This document shows positions 33,099 to 41,882 of a stretch of DNA of 47,726 nt, piece by piece (position 1 is the stretch's first letter; every line of letters begins with the position of its first letter). This stretch comes from CAYFKJ01 sp964528595 (GTDB lineage: Bacteria > Pseudomonadota > Alphaproteobacteria > UBA2966), in contig CAZGTM010000028.1 in assembly GCA_964528595.1 (NCBI GenBank), positions 1 through 47,726 on the forward strand, read 5' to 3'. Position numbers and translations under genes: made by a program. The notes below the pieces were generated by a model. It had not been told where the DNA came from. It worked only from the letters and a program-made list of their open reading frames with translations, and did not search any database.

Positions 33099-34451
33099 TT
33101 AAGCCAACTCGCCGCCTTGTTTCTCCAGGCCTTCCAGTTCGGCCAGGACGTGGCCGGCGAGGTAAAGGGAGCCGCAGATCAGGACGCGGACAGGGGTGTC
33201 GGGGTGCTCGCGGCCGATGGCTGCCAGGGCGCTGACGACGTCGGGTGCTTCCGTGGCGCTCATGCCGGCGCCGGCGATCTGGCTGCGGACTTCGGCGGCG
33301 CTGAGCGTGTTGACCTCGTCCGGGATGGCGACGGCGATGATGCTGGGCGAGAGGCTTTTGAACGCGGTATAAAAGCCCGTCACGTCCTTCACGTTCATCA
33401 TGCCGGAGATGAGGTAGAGCGGTTTCCCTTTCCCTTCCGCTGCCGCCCACTGACCGAGAGTTTCAGCCAGCGCCACGCCCGACGCCGTGTTGTGGCCGCC
33501 GTCGAGCCAGAGTTCCGAACCGGGCGGTAATGTCAGCGCCAGGCCCGAACGGCTGAGATCCTGCAGACGGCCCGGCCAAACGGCGCCGCGCAACCCTGCC
33601 GCCAGGGCCTCGTCACTGATGTCGATACCCAGCAAGGACATCAGGGCGGCGGCGGCCAGACCGGCATTGGCGATCTGATGCAGGCCGGGCAAGGCGGGTG
33701 CGGGTAAGCTCACCCGCCGCTCCCCGGCATTTACCACGATGCCTTCCCCGCCGTCGGTTTCGACCCGCCAGCCGGTCCCGGCGTTGATCAGTGGTGCGCC
33801 GATCTGCGTTGCCCGCGCGTCGATTGCCGCCATGGCGTCGCCGGGCTGGGCGGCGATGACGCCGGGGACGCCGGTTTTGAGAATACCCGCCTTTTCGGCC
33901 GCGATGCCGCGCAGTTCGCCGCCGAGAAACTGGACGTGGTCGACGGAGACGGGCGTAATGAGGGTGAGGGCGGGGTCGGGGATGACGTTGGTGGCGTCGA
34001 GCCTGCCGCCGAGGCCGACCTCCAGCAGGACGAAATCGGCGGGGTGGCGGGAAAAGGCCAGGAAGGCGCAAGCCGTCGTTATTTCGAAGTAGGTGATGGG
34101 CTCCGGTCCGTTGGTCGCCTCGCACTCGGTCAGCAAATCCGCCAGTTCGGTCTCGCCGATGGGCGCGGCGCCGCCGGGGGCGGCCAGCGCGATGCGCTCG
34201 TTGAAATGAACCAGATGAGGCGAGGTGTAGACGTGAACGGCGAAGCCCGCCGCTTCGAGCATGGCCTTCAGGTAGGCCGTGGTCGAGCCCTTGCCGTTGG
34301 TGCCGGCGACATGGATGATCGGCGCGAGCTTACGTTCGGGATGGCCCAGCCGCTCCAGCAACCGCTCCATGCGGCCCAGGGAAAGGTCGATGCGCTTGGG
34401 ATGGAGCGATTTCAGCCGCTCCAGGATGCTTTGGGAGGCGCGCGCGGTCAC
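33099..34451 (-). CDS. folC: Bifunctional folylpolyglutamate synthase/dihydrofolate synthase
   Basis: 450-residue Mur-ligase-fold ATP-dependent enzyme. It adds glutamate to dihydropteroate and to folates in the cytosol. The P-loop IHVAGTNGKGSTTAYL lies near 46-61. YTSPHLVHFNERIAL is the family signature, VLLEVGLGGRLDATNVI the magnesium site region, and LDGGHN the C-terminal ligand-binding motif. The start is a GTG at 34451, three bases after the accD stop, so the two genes are translationally coupled. It is the last gene of the long minus-strand run, ending near the palindromic repeat at 33081. The 33082-33098 spacer shows no separate terminator. Confidence 0.96.
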   Translation of the reverse strand: MTARASQSILERLKSLHPKRIDLSLGRMERLLERLGHPERKLAPIIHVAGTNGKGSTTAYLKAMLEAAGFAVHVYTSPHLVHFNERIALAAPGGAAPIGETELADLLTECEATNGPEPITYFEITTACAFLAFSRHPADFVLLEVGLGGRLDATNVIPDPALTLITPVSVDHVQFLGGELRGIAAEKAGILKTGVPGVIAAQPGDAMAAIDARATQIGAPLINAGTGWRVETDGGEGIVVNAGERRVSLPAPALPGLHQIANAGLAAAALMSLLGIDISDEALAAGLRGAVWPGRLQDLSRSGLALTLPPGSELWLDGGHNTASGVALAETLGQWAAAEGKGKPLYLISGMMNVKDVTGFYTAFKSLSPSIIAVAIPDEVNTLSAAEVRSQIAGAGMSATEAPDVVSALAAIGREHPDTPVRVLICGSLYLAGHVLAELEGLEKQGGELA

Positions 34452-34454
34452 GAA

Positions 34455-35450
34455 TTATTTTTGATCGCCGTTGCCGCCGCCGTCTGCCTCGTCCTCGAAG
34501 ACGGCGTCCGGGGTTTCCGCCTCCGCCGCCGCCTGGGGTACCTGTTCAGGGGCGGTCAGGGCGGGGGCTTCGAAAGCCGGGGTCGGTGACGCCAGCGATT
34601 GCGTCTGGTTCATCAGAAGATCGATGATACGCACCAGGGTCGCCCGCAGCTCGTGGCGGTGAACCACCATATCCAGCATGCCGTGCTCAAGCAGGTACTC
34701 GGCGCGCTGGAAGCCTTCGGGCAGTTGCTCGCGGATGGTGTCCTGGATGACGCGCTGGCCGGCGAAGCCGATCAGGGCGCCGGGTTCGGCGATCTGGATG
34801 TCGCCGATCATGGCGAACGAGGCGGTTACGCCGCCCGTCGTCGGGTCGGTCAGCACGGCGATATAGGGCAGGCCCGCCTCGCGCACCTGTTCGACGGCGA
34901 TGGTGGTGCGCGGCATCTGCATCAGCGAGAGAATGCCTTCCTGCATGCGGGCGCCGCCGGCCGCGGCGAAGACGATCAGGGGGGCTTTGTCGGCGACGGC
35001 GCGCTCAGCCCCGGCGATCAGCGCCTCGCCCACGGCCAGGCCCATGGAGCCGCCCATGAAGGCGAAGTCCTGCACCACGATAACCGCTCCAAGGCCGCCC
35101 ATGGTGCCGTGGGCGACGATCACCGCTTCGTCCTCGCCGGTTTTGGCCCGGTTGTCCTTGAGCCGCTCGGTATAGCGTTTTTCGTCGCGGAACTTCAGCG
35201 GATCGGCCTGCACCTGGGGCAGCGAAATGCGCTCGAATTTTCCCTCGTCGAACATCTGGGCCAGCCGGTCGGTTGCCCGGAGCCTGAGATGGTGGTCGCA
35301 ATGCGGACAGACGCGCAGCACCGCCGCAAGGTCGCGGTGGAAGACCATCTGGCCGCAGGACGGGCATTTTTCCCACAGCGTTTCGCGGTCGTCGTCCTTG
35401 CGCACCAGGGCCCTGATTTTCGGGCGGACGAAATTTGTAAGCCAGTTCAT
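34455..35450 (-). CDS. accD: Acetyl-CoA carboxylase carboxyltransferase subunit beta
   Basis: 331 residues. A zinc ribbon with Cys29, Cys32, Cys48 and Cys51 (CPSC and CPHC pairs) precedes the carboxyltransferase domain with VIVVQDFAFMGGSMG, AAGGARMQEG and GGVTASFAMIGDI motifs. With AccA it transfers the carboxyl group from biotin to acetyl-CoA, the first step of fatty-acid synthesis. The last 45 residues form an Ala/Pro/Glu-rich tail beyond the conserved domain. It follows trpA by nine bases and leads into folC, the accD-folC pairing common in proteobacteria. No accA is present in the window. Confidence 0.97.
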   Translation of the reverse strand: MNWLTNFVRPKIRALVRKDDDRETLWEKCPSCGQMVFHRDLAAVLRVCPHCDHHLRLRATDRLAQMFDEGKFERISLPQVQADPLKFRDEKRYTERLKDNRAKTGEDEAVIVAHGTMGGLGAVIVVQDFAFMGGSMGLAVGEALIAGAERAVADKAPLIVFAAAGGARMQEGILSLMQMPRTTIAVEQVREAGLPYIAVLTDPTTGGVTASFAMIGDIQIAEPGALIGFAGQRVIQDTIREQLPEGFQRAEYLLEHGMLDMVVHRHELRATLVRIIDLLMNQTQSLASPTPAFEAPALTAPEQVPQAAAEAETPDAVFEDEADGGGNGDQK

Positions 35451-35459
35451 GGGGGTACT

Positions 35460-36310
35460 TTACTCGACTGGAGCGGCGGCGTGAATGCGTTCCGCCAAGG
35501 CGCGGGCGAGGTCGCTGACGGCCTCGACCAGACCCGGTTGGGCGCGGCCGTCGCCGTCCAGATTGTCGGCGATGATATCGATAAAGGCGGTGCCGACCAC
35601 GGCGCCGTCGGCGGCTCGTGCGATGGCGCCCGCCTGGTCCGGCGTTCGGATACCGAAACCGACGGCGACCGGCAGTTCGGTGTGGCGCTTGATGCGGCTC
35701 ACGGCATCGCCCACGACATCGGCGTCGGGCGCGGCGGCGCCGGTAATGCCGGTGATCGAGACGTAGTAGACGAAGCCCGAGGTATTGGCCAAAACCTTGG
35801 GCAGACGCTTGTCGTCGGTCGTCGGCGTGGCCAGGCGGATGAAGCTGAGGCCCGCTTCCAACGCCGGCAGGCAGAGCTCGGCGTCTTCCTCGGGCGGCAG
35901 GTCGACGACGATCAGGCCATCGACGCCGGCGGCCTTGGCGTCATCAAGGAACGCCTCCACGCCGTAATAGTGAATGGGGTTGAAATAGCCCATCAGCACG
36001 ATGGGCGTTTCCCGGTCGTCGGCCCTGAATTCGCGCACCAGGTCGAGCGTGCGCCGCATGTCGGCGCCCGCCGCCAGGGCGCGCAGGCCGGCCGCCTGAA
36101 TGGCCGGGCCGTCGGCCATGGGATCGGTGAAAGGCATGCCGAGTTCGATGACGTCGGCGCCGGCCTCGGCCAGGCCCCGGACAATTCCCAGCGAGGTCTC
36201 ATGGTCGGGATCGCCCGCCATCACGAAAGTCACGAAGGCCGACCCGCCCTGGCTTTGCCGGTCGGCAAAGCGGGCGTCGAGGCGGGCCGTGCCGCCGGCG
36301 AGGTCGCCCC

Positions 36311-36314
<4 letters not shown>
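35460..36314 (-). CDS. trpA: Tryptophan synthase alpha chain
   Basis: 284 residues, a TIM barrel that splits indole-3-glycerol phosphate to indole and glyceraldehyde-3-phosphate, passing indole to TrpB. The catalytic acids are Glu57 in VIELGMPFTDPMADGP and Asp68 in the same block. PIVLMGYFNPI, VDLPPEE and the phosphate-binding VGFGIRTP are also present. The start ATG 36314 overlaps the trpB stop as ATGA, so the two subunits are coupled. Upstream in-frame codons inside trpB are not used. It is followed by accD after nine bases. Confidence 0.97.
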
Positions 36315-37534
<1,220 letters not shown>

Positions 37535-37562
37535 TAATCTGCCGCCTGAGCGGTTCGGTTAC

Positions 37563-38210
37563 CTAAAGTTTCGCCACCGCCGCCAGGAAGGCCCGGATGC
37601 GCGCCGGGTCCTTGTGCCCCGGACGGTCCTCGATGCCGGATGAGACGTCCACGGCCACGGCGCCCGTCGCCGCCACGGCCTCGCCGACATTGTCGGCGTT
37701 CAACCCCCCCGCCAGCATCCATGGACGTTTCCACGCGCGTCCGGCCAGTAGCTGCCAGTCGAAACTCAGCGCATTGCCGCCGGGCAGCGCGCCCGCCATG
37801 GTTTTAGGCGCTTTGGCGTCAAACAGCAACCAATCGGCGGCCTCTTCATAGGCCTGGGCCGCCTCGACGTCCGCGGCGGCTGCAACCTTGACCGCCTTCA
37901 TGACGGTTTGCCCGAACCGGCGGCGGATATCGGCAACCCGGTCGGGGGATTCAGCGCCGTGCAGCTGCAGCATGTCCAGCGGTACGATGTCGAGAACCGC
38001 CTCCAGCAAGCCGTCGTCGGCGTCGACGAACAGGCCGACCTGTTTGACCGCTTCGGGAACCTCTGCCGCAAGGGCGGCGGCGGTATCAATCGTGACGGCA
38101 CGCGGCGACGGCGGGTAGAAGACGAAGCCGACGAACGCCGCGCCGCCGTCGACGGCGCAAGCGACGCTTTCCGGCGTGGACAGTCCGCAGGTCTTGACGG
38201 CGACCGTCAT
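37563..38210 (-). CDS. trpF: Phosphoribosylanthranilate isomerase
   Basis: 215-residue TIM barrel that isomerises N-(5'-phosphoribosyl)anthranilate in tryptophan synthesis. The catalytic Cys lies in VKTCGLSTPE (VKICGL in most homologues). FVGFVFYPPSPRAV, VGLFVD, LQLHGAESPD and the phosphate-binding MLAGGLNADNV and VDVSSGIE are all present; the Asp of the latter is the second catalytic residue. ATG 38210 is preferred over the GTG codon immediately before it. It sits eight bases after the pyrF stop, so pyrF-trpF-trpB-trpA run as one unit. trpC, trpD and trpE are not in the window, the split arrangement typical of alphaproteobacteria. Confidence 0.97.
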   Translation of the reverse strand: MTVAVKTCGLSTPESVACAVDGGAAFVGFVFYPPSPRAVTIDTAAALAAEVPEAVKQVGLFVDADDGLLEAVLDIVPLDMLQLHGAESPDRVADIRRRFGQTVMKAVKVAAAADVEAAQAYEEAADWLLFDAKAPKTMAGALPGGNALSFDWQLLAGRAWKRPWMLAGGLNADNVGEAVAATGAVAVDVSSGIEDRPGHKDPARIRAFLAAVAKL

Positions 38211-38218
38211 CACGGGCC

Positions 38219-38944
38219 TCAGCGAAGCTCGGATACGATGGCCCGGCAGGCGGCGGTGGGATCGTCGGCCTGCGTGATGGGCCGGCCGATCACCAAGTGA
38301 GTGGCGCCCAGGGCGACCGCTTCGGCCGGCGTCATGACGCGCTTCTGGTCGCCGGCGGCGCTGCCGGCGGGCCGGATCCCGGGCACGACGAGTTCGAAAT
38401 CGGGCCCCCTGTCCTCGCGCAGGGTGGCGATTTCGTGGGGCGAGCAGACCGCGCCGTCGGCGCCGCTGGCCTGGGCCAGTTCCGCCAGGCGGCGGACCTG
38501 ATCGGCGGCGGAATGATTTACCCCCGTTGCTTCAAGATCGGCATCGTCGAGGCTGGTCAGCACGGTCACGGCCAGGATGCGCGGCCGGGCGGTACCGGAG
38601 GCTTCCGCACCCGCGCTCGCCGCCTCCGCCGCCGCCGCGATCATGGCGGGGCCGCCCGAGGCGTGAATGGTCATCATGTAGGGGCCGAGCGTGCAGGCGG
38701 CCCGCACCGCACCGGCCACCGTGTTCGGGATGTCGTGGAACTTGAGGTCGAGAAAGAGGTTGAGCCCGCTGGCCGCCGTGACGTGGCGGACGCCTTCCGG
38801 GCCCAGGGCGGTGAAAAATTCCTTGCCCAGTTTGAGGCCGCCGGCGACAGGCGCGAGCGCCTGGGCGAGAGCTGCGGCCTGCATGGCGTCAGGCGTGTCG
38901 ATAGCGCAAAAAACGGGATTGGGCGGTTGGCTGGTATTTGTCAT
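38219..38944 (-). CDS. pyrF: Orotidine 5'-phosphate decarboxylase
   Basis: 241 residues, last step of de novo UMP synthesis. The catalytic Asp66-x-Lys68-x-x-Asp71 lies in FLDLKFHDIPNT. GGLKLGKEFF at the N terminus and the phosphate-binding VVPGIRP and LVIGRPIT are typical. Start ATG 38944 matches the family length; a much longer in-frame extension upstream reads antisense through the neighbouring cyclodeaminase gene and is Arg/Pro-rich noise. It is located 32 bp after that gene and eight bases before trpF in the same direction. Confidence 0.96.
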   Translation of the reverse strand: MTNTSQPPNPVFCAIDTPDAMQAAALAQALAPVAGGLKLGKEFFTALGPEGVRHVTAASGLNLFLDLKFHDIPNTVAGAVRAACTLGPYMMTIHASGGPAMIAAAAEAASAGAEASGTARPRILAVTVLTSLDDADLEATGVNHSAADQVRRLAELAQASGADGAVCSPHEIATLREDRGPDFELVVPGIRPAGSAAGDQKRVMTPAEAVALGATHLVIGRPITQADDPTAACRAIVSELR

Positions 38945-38976
38945 GGCGCGGTTTATAGCATGGTCCCGAAATTCGT

Positions 38977-39924
38977 TCAGGTTTCGCCCGGCTTGCTTTC
39001 CGCAACCAGTTCCGCCGCAGTCAGATCCTCCAGCGCCGTGCCAACCGATTTGAACAGCGTGATGTCGTCGGCCGAACGGCGGCCCGTGACCGAGCCGCGC
39101 GTGAGCTCGGACAATTCGCCGAGTACGTGGTCCTCGCCGATGACGCCGGCCGCCAGGGGCTGGACGATGTCGCCGCCTTCCTGCAAGGCGCCGGCGCGGG
39201 TGTCGACGAAGACGCGGGCCTTGACGACGGCGGCATCGTCGGTTTCCCGCATGTCGGGGCGGAAGGCGCCGACCAGGTCGACGTGGACGCCGGGCTGCAG
39301 CCAGTCGCCTTGGATGACCGGGTCGTGGGATAGGGTGGCGCAGCTGATGATGTCGGCGTCTCCGGCTGCTCCCGGCAGATCGTCCACGACGGCGGCGTCG
39401 AGGCCGCCGGCAGCGAGATCGGCCACAAGCTTTTCCGCGTTGCCCGGCGTCCGGTTCCAAACCAGCACGCGGTCAATCGGCCGCACCGCGGCATGGGCGC
39501 CGACGAGATGCGGGGCCATGGCGCCCGCCCCCACCATCAACAGGGTGGCGGCATTCTCGCGGGCGAGGTAGGAGGCCGCCAGGGCGGAGGCGCAGGCCGT
39601 CCGTCTCACGGTCAGCGCCGTGCCGTCCACCATGGCCAGCGGCAGACCCGTCCCGCCGTCCAACAGCAGCACCTGGCCGCTGACGGCCGGCAGCCCTTTA
39701 TCGGCATTGCCCGGGAAGACGCTGACGACTTTTACGGCAACTTGACCGCCGGCGCGCCAGGCCGGCATCAGCAGCAAGGTGGCATCCGGCTGGTCCGCCA
39801 GTTCGATACTGTGGTGGTGGCGCACCGGAACCTCGGCGCCGGCGGTAAAGGCGTCCCTCAGTCGGTCGACGAGAATGCCGTAGGCCAGCGCCTCGTGGAC
39901 CGCCTGGGCGTCGAACAATTGCAT
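38977..39924 (-). CDS. Ornithine cyclodeaminase / mu-crystallin family protein
   Basis: 315 residues. A Rossmann domain with LLMVGAGAMAPHLVGAH (GxGxxA/G NAD motif) is near 128-144. The substrate region has VPVRHHHSIEL and the conserved AVKVVSVFPGNADKGLP with Lys. Family members include ornithine cyclodeaminase, alanine dehydrogenase and delta-1-pyrroline-2-carboxylate or ketimine reductases; sequence alone does not decide between them. The ATG at 39924 is only 11 bp from the LapA-domain gene, so it is co-transcribed with its neighbours. Its position inside the ihfB-to-pyrF run is not part of the usual core synteny as I know it. Confidence 0.88.
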   Translation of the reverse strand: MQLFDAQAVHEALAYGILVDRLRDAFTAGAEVPVRHHHSIELADQPDATLLLMPAWRAGGQVAVKVVSVFPGNADKGLPAVSGQVLLLDGGTGLPLAMVDGTALTVRRTACASALAASYLARENAATLLMVGAGAMAPHLVGAHAAVRPIDRVLVWNRTPGNAEKLVADLAAGGLDAAVVDDLPGAAGDADIISCATLSHDPVIQGDWLQPGVHVDLVGAFRPDMRETDDAAVVKARVFVDTRAGALQEGGDIVQPLAAGVIGEDHVLGELSELTRGSVTGRRSADDITLFKSVGTALEDLTAAELVAESKPGET

Positions 39925-39935
39925 GACGGGGCGGG

Positions 39936-40316
39936 TTAACCTGCGGGCGGCGGCGGCGTGGCGTCGCCGCTGCGTGCGGTCACTTGGGCGGTTTCAGGCT
40001 GCGGCTCCGGCTTTTCGTTTTCCTTGACGGTTTCCGCCAGGCGGGAGCGCAGGGAGGCCACTTCCGATTCCAGCATCTTGAGATTTCGCTTCAGACGGCG
40101 GATCTCGCGACGTCTTTTTCCGCCGGTGAGCCAGGCGGTCAGGCCGCCGACAACCAGGCCGGCGAAGACCGCCGCCATGACGACGGCATAAAGCGGGGCA
40201 TCCAGTGCGAACGGTAGTGGGTCGAGATCGATCGTCACCGCCGCCCGGTTGGCGACGGCAAAGGCGGCTGCCAGCGCGATCAGCGGCAGCACGAGTATCC
40301 ACCAGAGGAGTTTCAC
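39936..40316 (-). CDS. LapA-domain (DUF1049) membrane protein
   Basis: 126 residues. There are two membrane helices (about 3-23 and 43-65) with a short polar loop containing AVTIDLDPLPF. A basic segment TGGKRRREIRRLKRNLK then leads into a coiled-coil (about 75-102) and a Pro/Gln-rich tail. This is the layout of LapA (YciS), which with LapB regulates LpxC turnover and lipopolysaccharide assembly in enterics. No lapB is visible here, and the role in alphaproteobacteria is less clear. It sits 51 bp after ihfB, where lapA is commonly found in proteobacteria. Confidence 0.88.
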   Translation of the reverse strand: MKLLWWILVLPLIALAAAFAVANRAAVTIDLDPLPFALDAPLYAVVMAAVFAGLVVGGLTAWLTGGKRRREIRRLKRNLKMLESEVASLRSRLAETVKENEKPEPQPETAQVTARSGDATPPPPAG

Positions 40317-40367
40317 GAAATTATGCCCAATCCGTCCCGCAACGCCGTGAAGCCGGCTGGGAGAGTT

Positions 40368-40661
40368 TTAGTCGGAGTTGGACCCGTTGTTCAAGCGTTC
40401 CCGCAATTCCTTGCCGGTTTTAAAGAAGGGAATGTGCTTTTCGCCGACGTGGACGGCCTGGCCGGTCCTGGGATTGCGCGCCACGCGCGGTGCGCGTTGC
40501 TTGACGGAAAAGGCGCCGAAGCCGCGCAGTTCAACCCTGTCGCCGCGCGCCAGGGCGGCGGAGATTTCCTCGAATATCGTCGTGACGATGCGTTCCACAT
40601 CCCTTTGGTAGAGATGGGGGTTCTTTTCCGCCAGTCTTGCGATCAATTCCGATTTGACCAT
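40368..40661 (-). CDS. ihfB: Integration host factor subunit beta
   Basis: 97 residues, DNA-bending HU/IHF fold. The N-terminal helices begin MVKSELIARLAEKNPHL. The beta-arm has VELRGFGAFSVKQR and the tip ARNPRTGQAV with the intercalating proline. The beta subunit pairs with IhfA to bend DNA in replication, recombination and transcription. Start ATG 40661 has GAGGGAA eight bases upstream; an upstream in-frame ATG at 40691 lacks such a site. The 198 bp between sppA and ihfB hold a tandem CGACGCCGT(T/A)A pair (40695-40705 and 40712-40722), but no promoter I can assign. Confidence 0.95.
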   Translation of the reverse strand: MVKSELIARLAEKNPHLYQRDVERIVTTIFEEISAALARGDRVELRGFGAFSVKQRAPRVARNPRTGQAVHVGEKHIPFFKTGKELRERLNNGSNSD

Positions 40662-40859
40662 GGACCGTTCCCTCGAAGGCTTCCCAAACATACTTTACGG
40701 CGTCGAATAGCTAACGGCGTCGTTTTCTTGTTATCCGGCATCTCTTGATCCGCTATCCGGATCATCGCCGCCGCCCAAACCCGTCCATCCCTTCAAATCA
40801 TCAGAGAGTTTCGGGATATCCGTTATTTCGCTGCCAAGGCAAATTTCCCTGCGGCGAAC

Positions 40860-41774
40860 TCAAAACAGACCGTCAGGTTGCCAAAGCGTTAGCAAGCCGT
40901 CAAGGGTAAGTCTTTCAGAAAGCAATGTTTTTTCCGCCGAACCGAGAAAGCGGCTGATCAGATCGAGAGGTGCTTCAGGCATCTTGAGCTCGCGTAACGG
41001 CAAGCGGGCGGAGATGCCCCTGTCAGCGTCGAGCCAGGCCCGGGCTTCCCTCAAACCGCCGAAACCGTCGATCAGTTTCGCGGCCAACGCCTGACGTCCG
41101 GTAAAGACCCGGCCATCCGCGGCGGCGGCGGCTTCGGAGGCATCCAGACCGCGGCGTTCGGCCAGCAGATTGACGAACCAATTGTGCGTATCGTCGATCA
41201 GGGCCTGATTGACGGCACGGGCTTCGTCGCCCATGGGCTCGAAGGCTGAGGGTTGGCCTTTTAACGGGCCGCTGGTCAGGGCTTCGGCCTTGATGCCCAC
41301 TTTCTCCATTAAGCCGCTCATTTCTGCGGTTTGCAGCAGCACGCCAATGGATCCCGTGATGGAGTTTTCGCGGGCATATATGCGATCGGCGGCCAACGCC
41401 GCCATATAGCCCCCAGACGTCCCCAGTGTACGGATCAGGGCCACCACGGGCTTCTTGTCCGCCACCCGGCGCAGCGCGTGGTAAAGCGTTTCACCGCCGA
41501 CTGCGGTCCCGCCGGGACTGTTGATGCGCACAATCAACGCTTTGGCGCTGTCCGTGCTGGCAACTTCGTCCAGAACCTCGATCCGATCCTGATCGTCGGT
41601 GATCAGACCGGCCACGCCGATTGCGGCAATATGGTCCCTTACATCAAGGGTTTGGCTTGGAAATATGGCGACATACGCGAGTGCGGCGACAGCCGTAATG
41701 GCGGCCAGTCGCCACGCGATGAGCCGGCGTTTCAGGCGCCGACGGTCAACAATGGCATCCGCATCCAAAGACAT
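40860..41774 (-). CDS. sppA: Signal peptide peptidase SppA (short form)
   Basis: 304 residues, anchored by one N-terminal membrane helix (about 20-38) with the catalytic domain in the periplasm. The Ser/Lys dyad is Ser120 in RTLGTSGGYMAAL and Lys172 in SGPLKGQPSAFEP. The RINSPGGT strand is typical. SppA degrades cleaved signal peptides. At about 300 residues this is the single-domain octameric form found in Bacillus and alphaproteobacteria, rather than the 67-kDa E. coli form. A very strong AGGAGGTAA ribosome site precedes ATG 41774. It lies downstream of rpsA, separated by a structured spacer, and upstream of ihfB. Confidence 0.95.
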   Translation of the reverse strand: MSLDADAIVDRRRLKRRLIAWRLAAITAVAALAYVAIFPSQTLDVRDHIAAIGVAGLITDDQDRIEVLDEVASTDSAKALIVRINSPGGTAVGGETLYHALRRVADKKPVVALIRTLGTSGGYMAALAADRIYARENSITGSIGVLLQTAEMSGLMEKVGIKAEALTSGPLKGQPSAFEPMGDEARAVNQALIDDTHNWFVNLLAERRGLDASEAAAAADGRVFTGRQALAAKLIDGFGGLREARAWLDADRGISARLPLRELKMPEAPLDLISRFLGSAEKTLLSERLTLDGLLTLWQPDGLF

Positions 41775-41818
41775 GGGTGTTACCTCCTGTCATCCCCTTG
41801 AGGACACCCTCACAAGTC

Positions 41819-41874
41819 TTACTCCGGTTCCATTACCAAATGGTTTACACCGTATGGTCGTGAAACCGGAATAA
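41819..41874 (-). other. Structured spacer between rpsA and sppA
   Basis: The outer arms TTACTCCGGTT (41819-41829) and AACCGGAATAA (41864-41874) pair at 10 of 11 positions. A second perfect stem, CCATT/AATGG (41830-41834 with 41839-41843), stacks directly inside. The RNA would start 9 nt after the rpsA stop. It has no T-run, so it may be a processing or stability element rather than a simple terminator. Confidence 0.5.
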
Positions 41875-41882
41875 TGTGAGTG

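Noticed and set aside
38945..39460. Upstream extension of the pyrF frame
   Set aside because: Arg/Pro-rich and runs through another gene in a different frame; family length supports ATG 38944.
38297..39571. Long plus-strand frame opposite pyrF and the cyclodeaminase gene
   Set aside because: Changes composition where the underlying genes change; no domain.
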